A DNA stretch of 64,000 nucleotides from Arthrobacter sp. AZCC_0090. GTDB lineage: Bacteria > Actinomycetota > Actinomycetes > Actinomycetales > Micrococcaceae. Positions 10,623 through 18,186 of this stretch are shown here, piece by piece (position 1 is the stretch's first letter; each line of letters begins with the position of its first letter). Under the pieces are notes generated by a model that ran no database searches, was not told the DNA's origin, and worked only from the letters and a program-made list of their open reading frames with translations. Position numbers and translations under genes: made by a program. Where the stretch lies: contig NZ_JACHEE010000001.1 of the NCBI RefSeq assembly GCF_014207375.1, positions 248,001-312,000 on the forward strand. Direction: 5' to 3'.

Positions 10623-11566
10623 GCGGGGTGTTCCTCCAGGAAGCTGCGGATGGCGGCGGCGGCGGGCGCCGGTGTCTCGTAATGGATCAAATGCCCGACG
10701 TCGGGAATCACTACCAGCGCACCGTCGGGCAACAGCTCCACCAGTTTGTGCTGGTCCCGGAGCAGCGCGATCTCATCCTTTTCGCCGGCCACCAGCAGCA
10801 CCGGGAGGTCCAGTTGGCCGGCAACCTCGGCCACATGGCTGGAGACGGAGGCCCGGAAGGCCTCTAGAAGGCTGGCACGGTCGGCGAAGGCGGAGAAATA
10901 CGCATCGTGCTGCCCATGGACGAAGGCACGGAGCTCCTTGTCGCGGGTCTTGGCCATGGCGGCGCTCATGACGCGAACAATCAGGCGGCTGCGCAAGACG
11001 GCGAGCCCCAACCGGCGCGGGAGCTTGGCGGAGATCTGGTAGTACATGACCGCGAGCTTGGTCATGAGGCCTTTTGGCCCCTCGAGCGCGGGAGCCGCAA
11101 TGGGATTGACCAGGATCAGCGGGCGGATGGCACCTGGGTTCGCAGCGGCGAAGTGGCTCGCGACGATGGACCCGAAGGAATGACCGAGCAACACCGTGTC
11201 CCGGCCAAGCCCCAAGGCGGCCATGAAACCGGTGATGAACTTTCCATAGCGCTCCACAGTGTGGGGGTCTCCGGCAAAGGGTTCCGAACTGCCGAATCCG
11301 GGAAGGTCCGGCATGATGATCCGCATCTCGGGCAAATGGTCTACAACCCGGAGCAGGCCGTGGTGGTCGCCTCGGAAACCATGAATGACCAGGATGGTTC
11401 GGGTGTCCGCGGTCACGGTAACCGGTTCGTAGCACCAATAGGCCACGTTGCTGCCGTCGAGGTCGATGTCCGAGGCACTGGTCCGGGAGGCCAAGGCCTT
11501 GCTGAAGAACTCCCGCGGGGAGGCCGGTGCAGGTTCGGGGGAGTGGTTGGCGTCCACTTGTTCCAT
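10619..11566 (-). CDS. Alpha/beta hydrolase
   Basis: Serine hydrolase of unknown substrate, 315 residues. The oxyanion segment VIHGFRGDHHGL (about residues 60-71), nucleophile elbow GHSFG (Ser130) and C-terminal histidine motif VGHLIHYE give a complete catalytic triad together with an acid in AGEKDE. The ATG at 11566 was chosen because an upstream extension in the same frame would run into the aldo/keto reductase gene and has no family character. It lies 10 bases after that gene and overlaps the next by 4, so it is operonic. Esterase, epoxide hydrolase or C-C hydrolase cannot be distinguished. Confidence 0.87.
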   Translation of the reverse strand: MEQVDANHSPEPAPASPREFFSKALASRTSASDIDLDGSNVAYWCYEPVTVTADTRTILVIHGFRGDHHGLLRVVDHLPEMRIIMPDLPGFGSSEPFAGDPHTVERYGKFITGFMAALGLGRDTVLLGHSFGSIVASHFAAANPGAIRPLILVNPIAAPALEGPKGLMTKLAVMYYQISAKLPRRLGLAVLRSRLIVRVMSAAMAKTRDKELRAFVHGQHDAYFSAFADRASLLEAFRASVSSHVAEVAGQLDLPVLLVAGEKDEIALLRDQHKLVELLPDGALVVIPDVGHLIHYETPAPAAAAIRSFLEEHPA

Positions 11567-11576
11567 TCGGCAGGTC

Positions 11577-12464
11577 CTAGTTGACGTTGTCCGGGTGTGA
11601 CCCGGTGCGGTGGTGGCGTTCGAGGGCGGCAAGGCCGTCCATGTCTTCGGCATCAAGCTCGAAGCCGAAGACATTGAAGTTCTCTTGGATGCGTGCGGCG
11701 GAGCTCGCCTTGGGGATCACGATATTCCCGAGCTGGACGTGCCAGCGGATGATGATTTGGGCAGGTGTTTTGCCGTATTTGTCCGCGAGCGCCCGGACGG
11801 CCGGATCTTGGAGGACCTGTCCACGGCCCAGCGGGCTCCACGCCTCGGTGCGGATGCGCAACTGCTCGTGCAGGGTGCGGAGCCGGGGCTGTTGCAGCCA
11901 CGGGTGCAGTTCAATCTGGTTCACGGCTGGAACCACTTCGGCCTTCTGCATCAGCGATTCAAGATGTGCCGGCTGGAAATTAGAGACTCCGATCGCGCGG
12001 ACGCGGCCTTCTCGGTACATGGTCTCCATGGCCCGGTAGCTTTCCTGGAACAGGCCGCGCCCGGCGCAAGGCCAGTGGATCAGGTACAGATCGACGTAGT
12101 CCAGGCCGAGATTGGCCATGGAGCTATCGAAAGCCCGGAGAGTGGAGTCATAGCCGTGGTCGTCATTCCAGAGCTTCGTGGTGACAAAGACGTCTTCGCG
12201 GGAGAGCGAGTGCGTGCCCTCCCCGGAGCCTCCCGTGTTGCCGTCCACGCCGGCCGGGGGTATGACGGCGCTGCCTATACCCCTGCCTACGCCGGTCTCG
12301 TTGCCATACATTGCGGCTGTATCGAAGTGCCTGTAGCCGGCGCCCAGCGCTGTGGCGACCAAAGACGTGGCGTCCGCCGGCGGCACTTTGTAGAGCCCGA
12401 ACCCCAACTGGTCAATCAAGACGCCGTTGTTGAGACTGAGCCGAGGCGAGGGTTTCATAGCCAA
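11577..12464 (-). CDS. Aldo/keto reductase
   Basis: NADPH-dependent reductase of the AKR superfamily (AKR5-like), 295 residues, which reduces aldehydes or ketones; cytosolic. The catalytic tetrad is visible: Asp and Tyr in FDTAAMYGNE, Lys in TTKLWNDDHG and His in LIHWPCAGRG. The cofactor segment is AQIIIRWHVQLGNIVIPKAS. An insertion rich in glycine and proline follows GIGSAVIPPAGVDG and lengthens the loop compared with the usual family. Its place after a SorC-type regulator and opposite glpD makes a small polyol or triose substrate plausible, but this is inference. Confidence 0.9.
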   Translation of the reverse strand: MAMKPSPRLSLNNGVLIDQLGFGLYKVPPADATSLVATALGAGYRHFDTAAMYGNETGVGRGIGSAVIPPAGVDGNTGGSGEGTHSLSREDVFVTTKLWNDDHGYDSTLRAFDSSMANLGLDYVDLYLIHWPCAGRGLFQESYRAMETMYREGRVRAIGVSNFQPAHLESLMQKAEVVPAVNQIELHPWLQQPRLRTLHEQLRIRTEAWSPLGRGQVLQDPAVRALADKYGKTPAQIIIRWHVQLGNIVIPKASSAARIQENFNVFGFELDAEDMDGLAALERHHRTGSHPDNVN

Positions 12465-12512
12465 GACTCTACCTACCTCGGTGCCGGGAATGATTCAGGA
12501 TCAGTCAAATAT

Positions 12513-13475
12513 TCAGGATGGGCTCCCGAAACTAACCAGGCGCTTGGCGGTGGCCTCGTCCAGGATGAGATCCGTTGCAAGCCGAGCCGCCAGGGCTCCA
12601 CGCAGGCCATTGATCTTGGATGCACCCGAAACGACGCAGATGCGGCGGCGGACCTGCCTTAGTTGCTCGTGACTCGGGCCGGTGGAACGCTCGTTGAGGG
12701 TAATCCCGTCGGAAGAGCCATCGGCGCGGAAGAAGACCGTGGCAACATCGCCTACGACGTCCGAGCTGGCCAGCAGATTAAGGTCAGTTTCGTCGAGGTA
12801 GCCACCCGCGTAAACGTGGCTGGGGTAGTCCGAATGGACAGACCCAACACCGAAGATCGCGATGCTCATCCTGGCTTGGAGGTCGAGCACGCGTTGGACG
12901 CTGCGCTCATTCCACATGGCGGTCTTGGTGGAAGCGTGGTCGAAGAAAGCAGGAACGGGGAACTGTTCCACCCGGGCTCCGTAGGCGATGCCGAAGCGCC
13001 GCATGATGTCACTGGCGTACGTGATGCCCGTGGTTTGCATGTTGCCCGCGCCGTTGAGCTGGACGATGGTGCTGTCGTGGGTGATCTTGCGGGTCAGGTG
13101 CCTGCTGACGGCGCTGATGGTCGCACCCCAGGCCACCCCGATAATGGCGTTCGAATCGACGAGCGGTCCGATGGTCCGTGCTGCCTGCATCGCCACCCTG
13201 TCAAGGGTTTCCGCCTCGTTCAAGGTGTCCAGGACAGGCACCACGTGTACATCGACACCATAGTGACTGCGGATCATCCGCTCCAGTTCGGGCGCGGAGT
13301 CAAGTGGACTCCGGATCTGGACCTGCACCAGTCCCGACTCCCGTGCCGAGGACAGCAAGCGGGACACCGTCGAGCGCGAGGTCCGGAGTTCGCGGGCGAT
13401 GGCGTCCATCGTGAGGTCCTGGAGGTAGTACATCTGCGCTGCCCGGAGGGCTTCCGAATGTCGTGATCGTGGCAT
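12513..13475 (-). CDS. SorC/DeoR-type sugar-binding transcriptional regulator
   Basis: Predicted DNA-binding regulator of 320 residues. The N-terminal helix-turn-helix reads TMDAIARELRTSRSTVSRLLSSARE, and the remainder is the SorC C-terminal sugar-phosphate-binding domain (IGVAWGATISAVSRHL, IVQLNGAGN, GVGSVHSDYPS, GDVATVFF, ICVVSGASKINGLRGAL). I chose the ATG at 13475; a GTG at 13493 in the same frame is possible but abuts a candidate operator. It is divergent from glpD and 48 bases ahead of the aldo/keto reductase, so it may regulate glycerol use, its own operon, or both. Effector unknown. Confidence 0.88.
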   Translation of the reverse strand: MPRSRHSEALRAAQMYYLQDLTMDAIARELRTSRSTVSRLLSSARESGLVQVQIRSPLDSAPELERMIRSHYGVDVHVVPVLDTLNEAETLDRVAMQAARTIGPLVDSNAIIGVAWGATISAVSRHLTRKITHDSTIVQLNGAGNMQTTGITYASDIMRRFGIAYGARVEQFPVPAFFDHASTKTAMWNERSVQRVLDLQARMSIAIFGVGSVHSDYPSHVYAGGYLDETDLNLLASSDVVGDVATVFFRADGSSDGITLNERSTGPSHEQLRQVRRRICVVSGASKINGLRGALAARLATDLILDEATAKRLVSFGSPS

Positions 13476-13495
13476 CTCAGTTCCGTTCTGCACGT

Positions 13496-13548
13496 TTGTG
13501 CAAATAGCTTGATTTCATTTTCCACTCCTTCGAAGAATAGTTGTGCAA
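13496..13548. promoter_or_regulatory. Paired TTGTGCAA boxes between regulator and glpD
   Basis: Two exact copies of TTGTGCAA, at 13496-13503 and 13541-13548, sit 45 bases apart in the divergent region between the SorC-type regulator and glpD. The box is close to palindromic. Spacing of about four helical turns would suit a tetrameric SorC-family regulator. No experimental site is implied. Confidence 0.4.
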
Positions 13549-13599
13549 GGTGCGACGTCAAGTGATGCAACGCACATACCAAAGCCCAAGGGAGCAGTT

Positions 13600-15393
13600 T
13601 TGGGACACAACAGCTTTTATGGTTCCGCAGCGGGATCACCTCGCCGTACCTCGGCTTCAGCACTTCGCGAACGGCCGCAAGCCCAGGTGCTGATTATCGG
13701 TGGCGGCATCAACGGCGTCGGCACATTCCGCGATCTGGCATTGCAGGGCGTGGACGTTGCCCTCGTGGAGCGCGGCGACTACTGCCAGGGCGCCAGCGGA
13801 GCCTCGTCCCACATGATCCACGGAGGCATCCGCTACCTCGAGAACGGCGAATTCCGCCTCGTGCAGGAATCCGTCGTCGAGCGCAACCGCCTCCTGAAGA
13901 TTGCACCCCACTACGTCAAGCCGCTGCAGACAACCATCCCGATTTTCAGCACCTTTTCCGGGATGCTGTCCGCCCCCACCCGCTTCCTCACGCACAAGCA
14001 AGGCAAGCCGAAGGAACGCGGCGCCTTCCTTATCAAGCTCGGACTGAGCATGTATGACTTCTTCTCCCGCGACGGCGGCAGCGTCCCTCGCCATCAGTTC
14101 CGCGGCAGGGCGAAGGCACTGGCCGAATTGCCGAGCTTGCACCCAGGCATCAAATACGCCGCCACCTATTTCGACGCATCCGTGCACAATCCCGAGCGAC
14201 TCACGCTCGATGTGCTCCAGGACGGTGAAAAAGCTGGCATCGGAAGTGGCCTGCCGGGTGGCAGCGCCCGCGCCAGCAACTACGTCTCGCTCGTCTCCAT
14301 GGACTCGTCCGCGGCCGGTTCCGTCGTGCTGCGCGATGAACTCACCGGTGAGGAATTCAGCTTCCAGGCCGACGTCATCGTCAACACCACCGGCGCGTGG
14401 GTGGACCTCACCAACGAGGCCATGGGGGCCGCGAGCAGTTTCATGGGAGGGACCAAAGGCTCGCACATTGTGTTGGACCACCCGGAACTGCTCGCAGCCT
14501 GCGGCGGTCGCGAAATCTTCTTCGAACACACCGACGGACGGATCGTGCTGATCTACCCAATGGGCGATCGTGTCCTGGTGGGGACCACCGACGTCGAGGC
14601 CGACATGGCCCAGGACGCCGTGTGCACCGAAGCCGAGATTGACTACTTCTTCGACCTCGTGGGCTATGTCTTCCCCTCCATCATGGTGGATCGCAGCCAG
14701 ATCGTCTACAGTTTCGCCGGCGTCCGACCGCTTCCGCGCCACGATGACACACAGCCGGGCTTCGTGTCCCGCGATTACCGCATCGAACGGAGCGAGCGCC
14801 CAGCCTCCGGTGCCGCGGCCGCCCTTGGCGGCAAGGCCGCCGTCGTCCTCTCATTGATCGGCGGAAAATGGACCACCTTCCGGGCCCTCGCCGAACACCT
14901 GAGCAACGATGTCCTCCGCGAACTGGGCATGGAACGGAAGATCTCGACGGCGAAGCTCGCCATCGGGGGCGGCTCCGGCTTCCCGAACAGCGAAGACGGA
15001 ATCCAAGACTGGGTCAAGAAGCACATGGCGCCCGGCCTCGACGCCGATCGGGTCAGCGGCTTGCTGACGCGCTACGGCACTCGCGCTGAGGATGTCATTG
15101 CCTACCTCCATGCAGGCGAGGACCGGAAACTGCGCTCCACGAACGAGCTCAGCGTTCGGGAGTTGGAATTCATGGCCGCCAACGAACAGATCGGGCACCT
15201 CGTGGATGTCCTCATTCGCCGCACCTCCCTGGCCTTCCGGGGCCTCGTGACGGGGGAGTTGCTCAACGAAGTCGCCGAAATCCTTTCCGGGCAGCTTGCC
15301 TGGGATTCAGCGAAGCGCGACGCGGAAATCCAGCACGCACAGAATGTCCTTCTGCGTTTTCATGGCGTGACTGTTCACAGCCTCGTCGCCTGA
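13600..15393 (+). CDS. glpD: Glycerol-3-phosphate dehydrogenase (FAD, respiratory)
   Basis: Membrane-associated flavoenzyme oxidising sn-glycerol 3-phosphate to dihydroxyacetone phosphate and feeding electrons to the quinone pool. The FAD Rossmann motif VLIIGGGINGVGTFRDLALQG is near the N-terminus, followed by GASGASSHMIHGGIRYLENGEFRLV, and the C-terminal domain is present (about 597 residues). The TTG at 13600 follows AAGGGAG (13588-13594) with 5-base spacing and is preferred to the in-frame GTG at 13543, which lacks a ribosome site and lies inside a candidate operator box. It heads glpD-glpF-glpK. Confidence 0.93.
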   Translation: MGHNSFYGSAAGSPRRTSASALRERPQAQVLIIGGGINGVGTFRDLALQGVDVALVERGDYCQGASGASSHMIHGGIRYLENGEFRLVQESVVERNRLLKIAPHYVKPLQTTIPIFSTFSGMLSAPTRFLTHKQGKPKERGAFLIKLGLSMYDFFSRDGGSVPRHQFRGRAKALAELPSLHPGIKYAATYFDASVHNPERLTLDVLQDGEKAGIGSGLPGGSARASNYVSLVSMDSSAAGSVVLRDELTGEEFSFQADVIVNTTGAWVDLTNEAMGAASSFMGGTKGSHIVLDHPELLAACGGREIFFEHTDGRIVLIYPMGDRVLVGTTDVEADMAQDAVCTEAEIDYFFDLVGYVFPSIMVDRSQIVYSFAGVRPLPRHDDTQPGFVSRDYRIERSERPASGAAAALGGKAAVVLSLIGGKWTTFRALAEHLSNDVLRELGMERKISTAKLAIGGGSGFPNSEDGIQDWVKKHMAPGLDADRVSGLLTRYGTRAEDVIAYLHAGEDRKLRSTNELSVRELEFMAANEQIGHLVDVLIRRTSLAFRGLVTGELLNEVAEILSGQLAWDSAKRDAEIQHAQNVLLRFHGVTVHSLVA

Positions 15394-15448
15394 ACGTAAT
15401 GTACGTCACATCAGCTTGATTGTTCTGGCCATGAAGCCGGGACACAAG

Positions 15449-15486
15449 GGTTGCGGCGCTCCGCTCCGCTAGGGAGCGCGGCAACC
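15449..15486 (+). promoter_or_regulatory. Hairpin in the glpD-glpF gap
   Basis: An inverted repeat (GGTTGCGGCGCTCC at 15449-15462 with GGGAGCGCGGCAACC at 15472-15486) lies in the 174-base gap before glpF. There is no T-run after it, so it is more likely an RNA processing or stability element, or a weak attenuator, than a full terminator. Confidence 0.4.
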
Positions 15487-15567
15487 GGGACGGCGCTAAC
15501 AGACGCCGGCCCAACGGCCCCCAACAAATCTGCGGGGCTGACAACAGAAGAAAATGAGGAGTCAAAG

Positions 15568-16317
15568 ATGTCTCTCGGAATTGTTTTCCTTTCCGAAGTG
15601 TTCGGAACCGGAATGCTTACCCTGCTCGGTTGTGGCGTTGTGGCAAACGTCGCCTTGAAAGGCACAAAGGGTAACAATGGCGGGTTCCTGATGGTGAATT
15701 TTGGCTGGGGCATCGCTGTATTTGCAGGTGTGTACGTAGCGGCTATGTCCGGTGCACACTTGAACCCGGCTGTCACGCTTGGCCTCTTGGTTGATGGCAA
15801 GGCCGAGTTCGCCCCGGGGGTAGCCGTGAGCGCGGCATCCACGTTCACCTACTTCGGTGGAGAACTGACCGGTGCCTTCCTGGGCGCCATCTTCGCGTGG
15901 CTCGCCCACAAGCAGCACTTCGACGCCGAGCCGCTGGCAGCCAGCAAGCTTGCAGTGTTCTCCACGGGTCCGGCGATCCGCTCCTACCCCTGGAATCTGG
16001 TCACCGAAATCATCGGAACGTTCGTGCTCGTGTTCGTGATCCTGACCTTCGGTGGCACTCCGTCCGGCCTCGGGCCGCTCGCGGTGGCATTGCTCGTCGT
16101 GGGTATCGGCGCGTCCCTTGGCGGACCCACAGGCTATGCGATCAACCCCGCCCGTGACCTCGGCCCGCGTATCGCCCACGCCATTCTGCCGATCAAGGGC
16201 AAGGGCTCCAGCGACTGGGCATACTCGTGGGTTCCGGTGGTCGGACCGCTCCTTGGCGGGACCATCGCGGGCCTCGTTGCCCACTCAGTGCCGATCATGG
16301 CAACCATCGCCAAGTAG
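15568..16317 (+). CDS. glpF: Glycerol uptake facilitator (aquaglyceroporin)
   Basis: Channel of the MIP family admitting glycerol across the cytoplasmic membrane; 249 residues with six membrane segments. Both NPA half-helices are present: [12 protein letters not shown] near residue 65 and, near residue 193, [13 protein letters not shown] whose D after NPAR is characteristic of glycerol rather than water channels. ATG at 15568 with GAGGA at 15556-15560 ahead. It lies between glpD and glpK, and glycerol entering is trapped by GlpK as glycerol 3-phosphate. Confidence 0.95.
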   Translation: MSLGIVFLSEVFGTGMLTLLGCGVVANVALKGTKGNNGGFLMVNFGWGIAVFAGVYVAAMSGAHLNPAVTLGLLVDGKAEFAPGVAVSAASTFTYFGGELTGAFLGAIFAWLAHKQHFDAEPLAASKLAVFSTGPAIRSYPWNLVTEIIGTFVLVFVILTFGGTPSGLGPLAVALLVVGIGASLGGPTGYAINPARDLGPRIAHAILPIKGKGSSDWAYSWVPVVGPLLGGTIAGLVAHSVPIMATIAK

Positions 16318-16375
16318 TACACGCTCAGACACTTATCCCGCATCCGCACCAAAGCAACCAGACAAGGACGTCATA

Positions 16376-17890
16376 ATGTCGCAATATGTCATCGCCATTG
16401 ACCAGGGAACCACCAGCTCGCGGGCCATCGTTTTTGACCACTCGGGAAACATCGTTTCCTCCGGCCAGATGGAACACGAGCAGATCTTCCCGCAGGCCGG
16501 ATGGGTGGAGCACAACCCGGTCGAAATCTGGGACAACACCCGCGAGGTCATTGGCTCGGCGTTGTCCAAAGCCAACCTGACCCGGCACGACATCGCCGCC
16601 GTCGGCATCACCAACCAGCGCGAAACCGCCGTCGTGTGGGACAAGAACACGGGCGAACCCATCTACAACGCGATCGTCTGGCAGGACACCCGCACACAGT
16701 CGATCGTTGACGAGTTGGCCCAGGACGGTGGACCCGAACGATTCAAGCAGAAAGTCGGCCTGCCTCTGGCAACCTACTTCTCCGGCACCAAGATCAAATG
16801 GATCCTGGACAACGTTGAAGGCGCGCGCGCCAAGGCCGAAGCCGGGGACCTCATCTTCGGCAACACCGACTGCTGGGTCCTGTGGAACCTGACAGGCGGC
16901 GTCGACGGCGGCGTGCACGCCACGGACGTCACCAACGCCTCGCGCACCATGTTCATGGACCTCGACACCTTGCAGTGGGACCAGGACATCCTGGACGCGT
17001 TTGGCGTACCGGCGTCGATGATGCCTGCCATCAAGTCCTCCTCCGAGGTCTACGGCAACGTGCACACCTCCCAACTGCTGCGCGAGGTACCCGTCGCCGG
17101 CATCCTGGGTGACCAGCAAGCAGCAACCTTTGGCCAGGCGGCATTCCAGGCCGGCGAAGCCAAGAACACCTACGGCACGGGCTGCTTCCTGATCTTCAAC
17201 ACCGGCGAGGAGATCGTCCACTCCAAGAACGGCCTCTTGACCACGCTTGGCTACAAGCTGGGCGATGCCAAACCGCACTACGCGCTGGAAGGTTCCATCG
17301 CCGTCACCGGTTCACTGATCCAGTGGCTGCGCGACAACCTCGGCATGATCAGCTCAGCTCCCGAGGTGGAGACGCTGGCCTCCGGAGTCGCGGACAACGG
17401 TGGCGTATACATCGTGCCCGCGTTCTCCGGCTTGTTCGCCCCGTACTGGCGCGCTGACGCCCGCGGAGCCATCGTGGGCCTGACCCGTTTTGCCAACAAG
17501 GGCCACATCGCCCGCGCGGCCCTGGAGGCCACCGCCTTCCAGACCCGCGAAGTGCTCGACGCCGTCAACGCTGACTCGGGCGTTCCGCTGACCGAGCTGA
17601 AGGTCGACGGCGGCATGGTCGCCAATGAGGCGCTCATGCAGTTCCAGGCCGACATCCTGGGCGTGCCCGTGGTCCGTCCGAAGGTCGTGGAAACCACGGC
17701 CCTCGGTGCAGCCTATGCGGCAGGCCTCGCCGTCGGCTTCTGGAAAGACCTGGGCGAACTCAGCGCCAACTGGGGCGAGGACAAGCGCTGGGAGCCGCAG
17801 ATGGACGACGCCGAGCGGGACCGCCAGATGCGGCTGTGGAAGAAGGCAGTGACCAAGTCCATGGATTGGGTGGACGAGGACGTTAAGTAG
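16376..17890 (+). CDS. glpK: Glycerol kinase
   Basis: Phosphorylates glycerol with ATP, giving the substrate of GlpD. The 504-residue protein opens with [16 protein letters not shown] (phosphate-binding loop), then [13 protein letters not shown] and IVWQDTRT (glycerol binding), [13 protein letters not shown] and the C-terminal [20 protein letters not shown] motif of the FGGY family. ATG at 16376 with AAGGA at 16364-16368. It is 58 bases after glpF and is followed by a strong hairpin. Confidence 0.96.
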   Translation: MSQYVIAIDQGTTSSRAIVFDHSGNIVSSGQMEHEQIFPQAGWVEHNPVEIWDNTREVIGSALSKANLTRHDIAAVGITNQRETAVVWDKNTGEPIYNAIVWQDTRTQSIVDELAQDGGPERFKQKVGLPLATYFSGTKIKWILDNVEGARAKAEAGDLIFGNTDCWVLWNLTGGVDGGVHATDVTNASRTMFMDLDTLQWDQDILDAFGVPASMMPAIKSSSEVYGNVHTSQLLREVPVAGILGDQQAATFGQAAFQAGEAKNTYGTGCFLIFNTGEEIVHSKNGLLTTLGYKLGDAKPHYALEGSIAVTGSLIQWLRDNLGMISSAPEVETLASGVADNGGVYIVPAFSGLFAPYWRADARGAIVGLTRFANKGHIARAALEATAFQTREVLDAVNADSGVPLTELKVDGGMVANEALMQFQADILGVPVVRPKVVETTALGAAYAAGLAVGFWKDLGELSANWGEDKRWEPQMDDAERDRQMRLWKKAVTKSMDWVDEDVK

Positions 17891-17901
17891 GCTCAACCGT
17901 C

Positions 17902-17978
17902 GGTTGAGGAAGGCCGCACTTGCCCCGCCCGCTTCGCGGTGCCCACCACACCCGGGCGAAGTGCGGCCTCCCTCAACC
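17902..17978 (+). terminator. Hairpin after glpK
   Basis: A long inverted repeat pairs GGTTGAGG-AAGGCCGCACTTGCCC (from 17902) with GGGCGAAGTGCGGCCT-CCCTCAACC (to 17978). It ends the glp operon. A smaller alternative hairpin, CTCAACC/GGTTGAG at 17892-17908, shares its left arm with this one. No strong T-run follows. Confidence 0.6.
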
Positions 17979-18044
17979 TTCACCTACTCGCGGCGTCTGT
18001 TCCGTGTTTGCACACAACACATAACAAAGCGGTAAGGTGGCTTT

Positions 18045-18071
18045 ATGCGTGCGATCCTTCTGCTTAGCTAG
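18045..18071 (+). CDS. Leucine-rich leader peptide of leuS (8 residues)
   Basis: Short open frame with product MRAILLLS and a good ribosome site (AAGGTGG at 18033-18039). Three consecutive leucine codons (CTT CTG CTT) precede a TAG stop. The stop is followed by a pairing of GCCGCCCGGTT (18071-18081) with AACCGAGCGGC (18105-18115) and then a terminator hairpin. This is the layout of ribosome-mediated attenuation, in which stalling at Leu codons when charged tRNA-Leu is scarce would favour readthrough into leuS. A related peptide core, R-A-x-LLLS, appears before leuA at 46072. Function is inferred. Confidence 0.7.
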   Translation: MRAILLLS

Positions 18072-18116
18072 CCGCCCGGTTGACGTCGATTCTTAGACAT
18101 CGCGAACCGAGCGGCC

Positions 18117-18140
18117 GCCCCTCCTTGCCGAGGGGCTTTT
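18117..18140 (+). terminator. Attenuator terminator upstream of leuS
   Basis: GCCCCTC (18117-18123) pairs with GAGGGGC (18130-18136), followed directly by TTTT. It lies between the leader peptide stop and the leuS start. Its left arm is next to the right arm of the upstream pairing (ending 18115), so alternative folds are possible. Confidence 0.7.
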
Positions 18141-18186
18141 GTGTGTCCGGGACCTTCCGGGACCCGGAGCAGGAGGCAAAACCGTC

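Noticed and set aside
16052..16375. A longer glycerol kinase starting inside glpF
   Set aside because: The extension is rich in Arg/Ser with no kinase similarity; the ATG at 16376 has a ribosome site and the family N-terminus.
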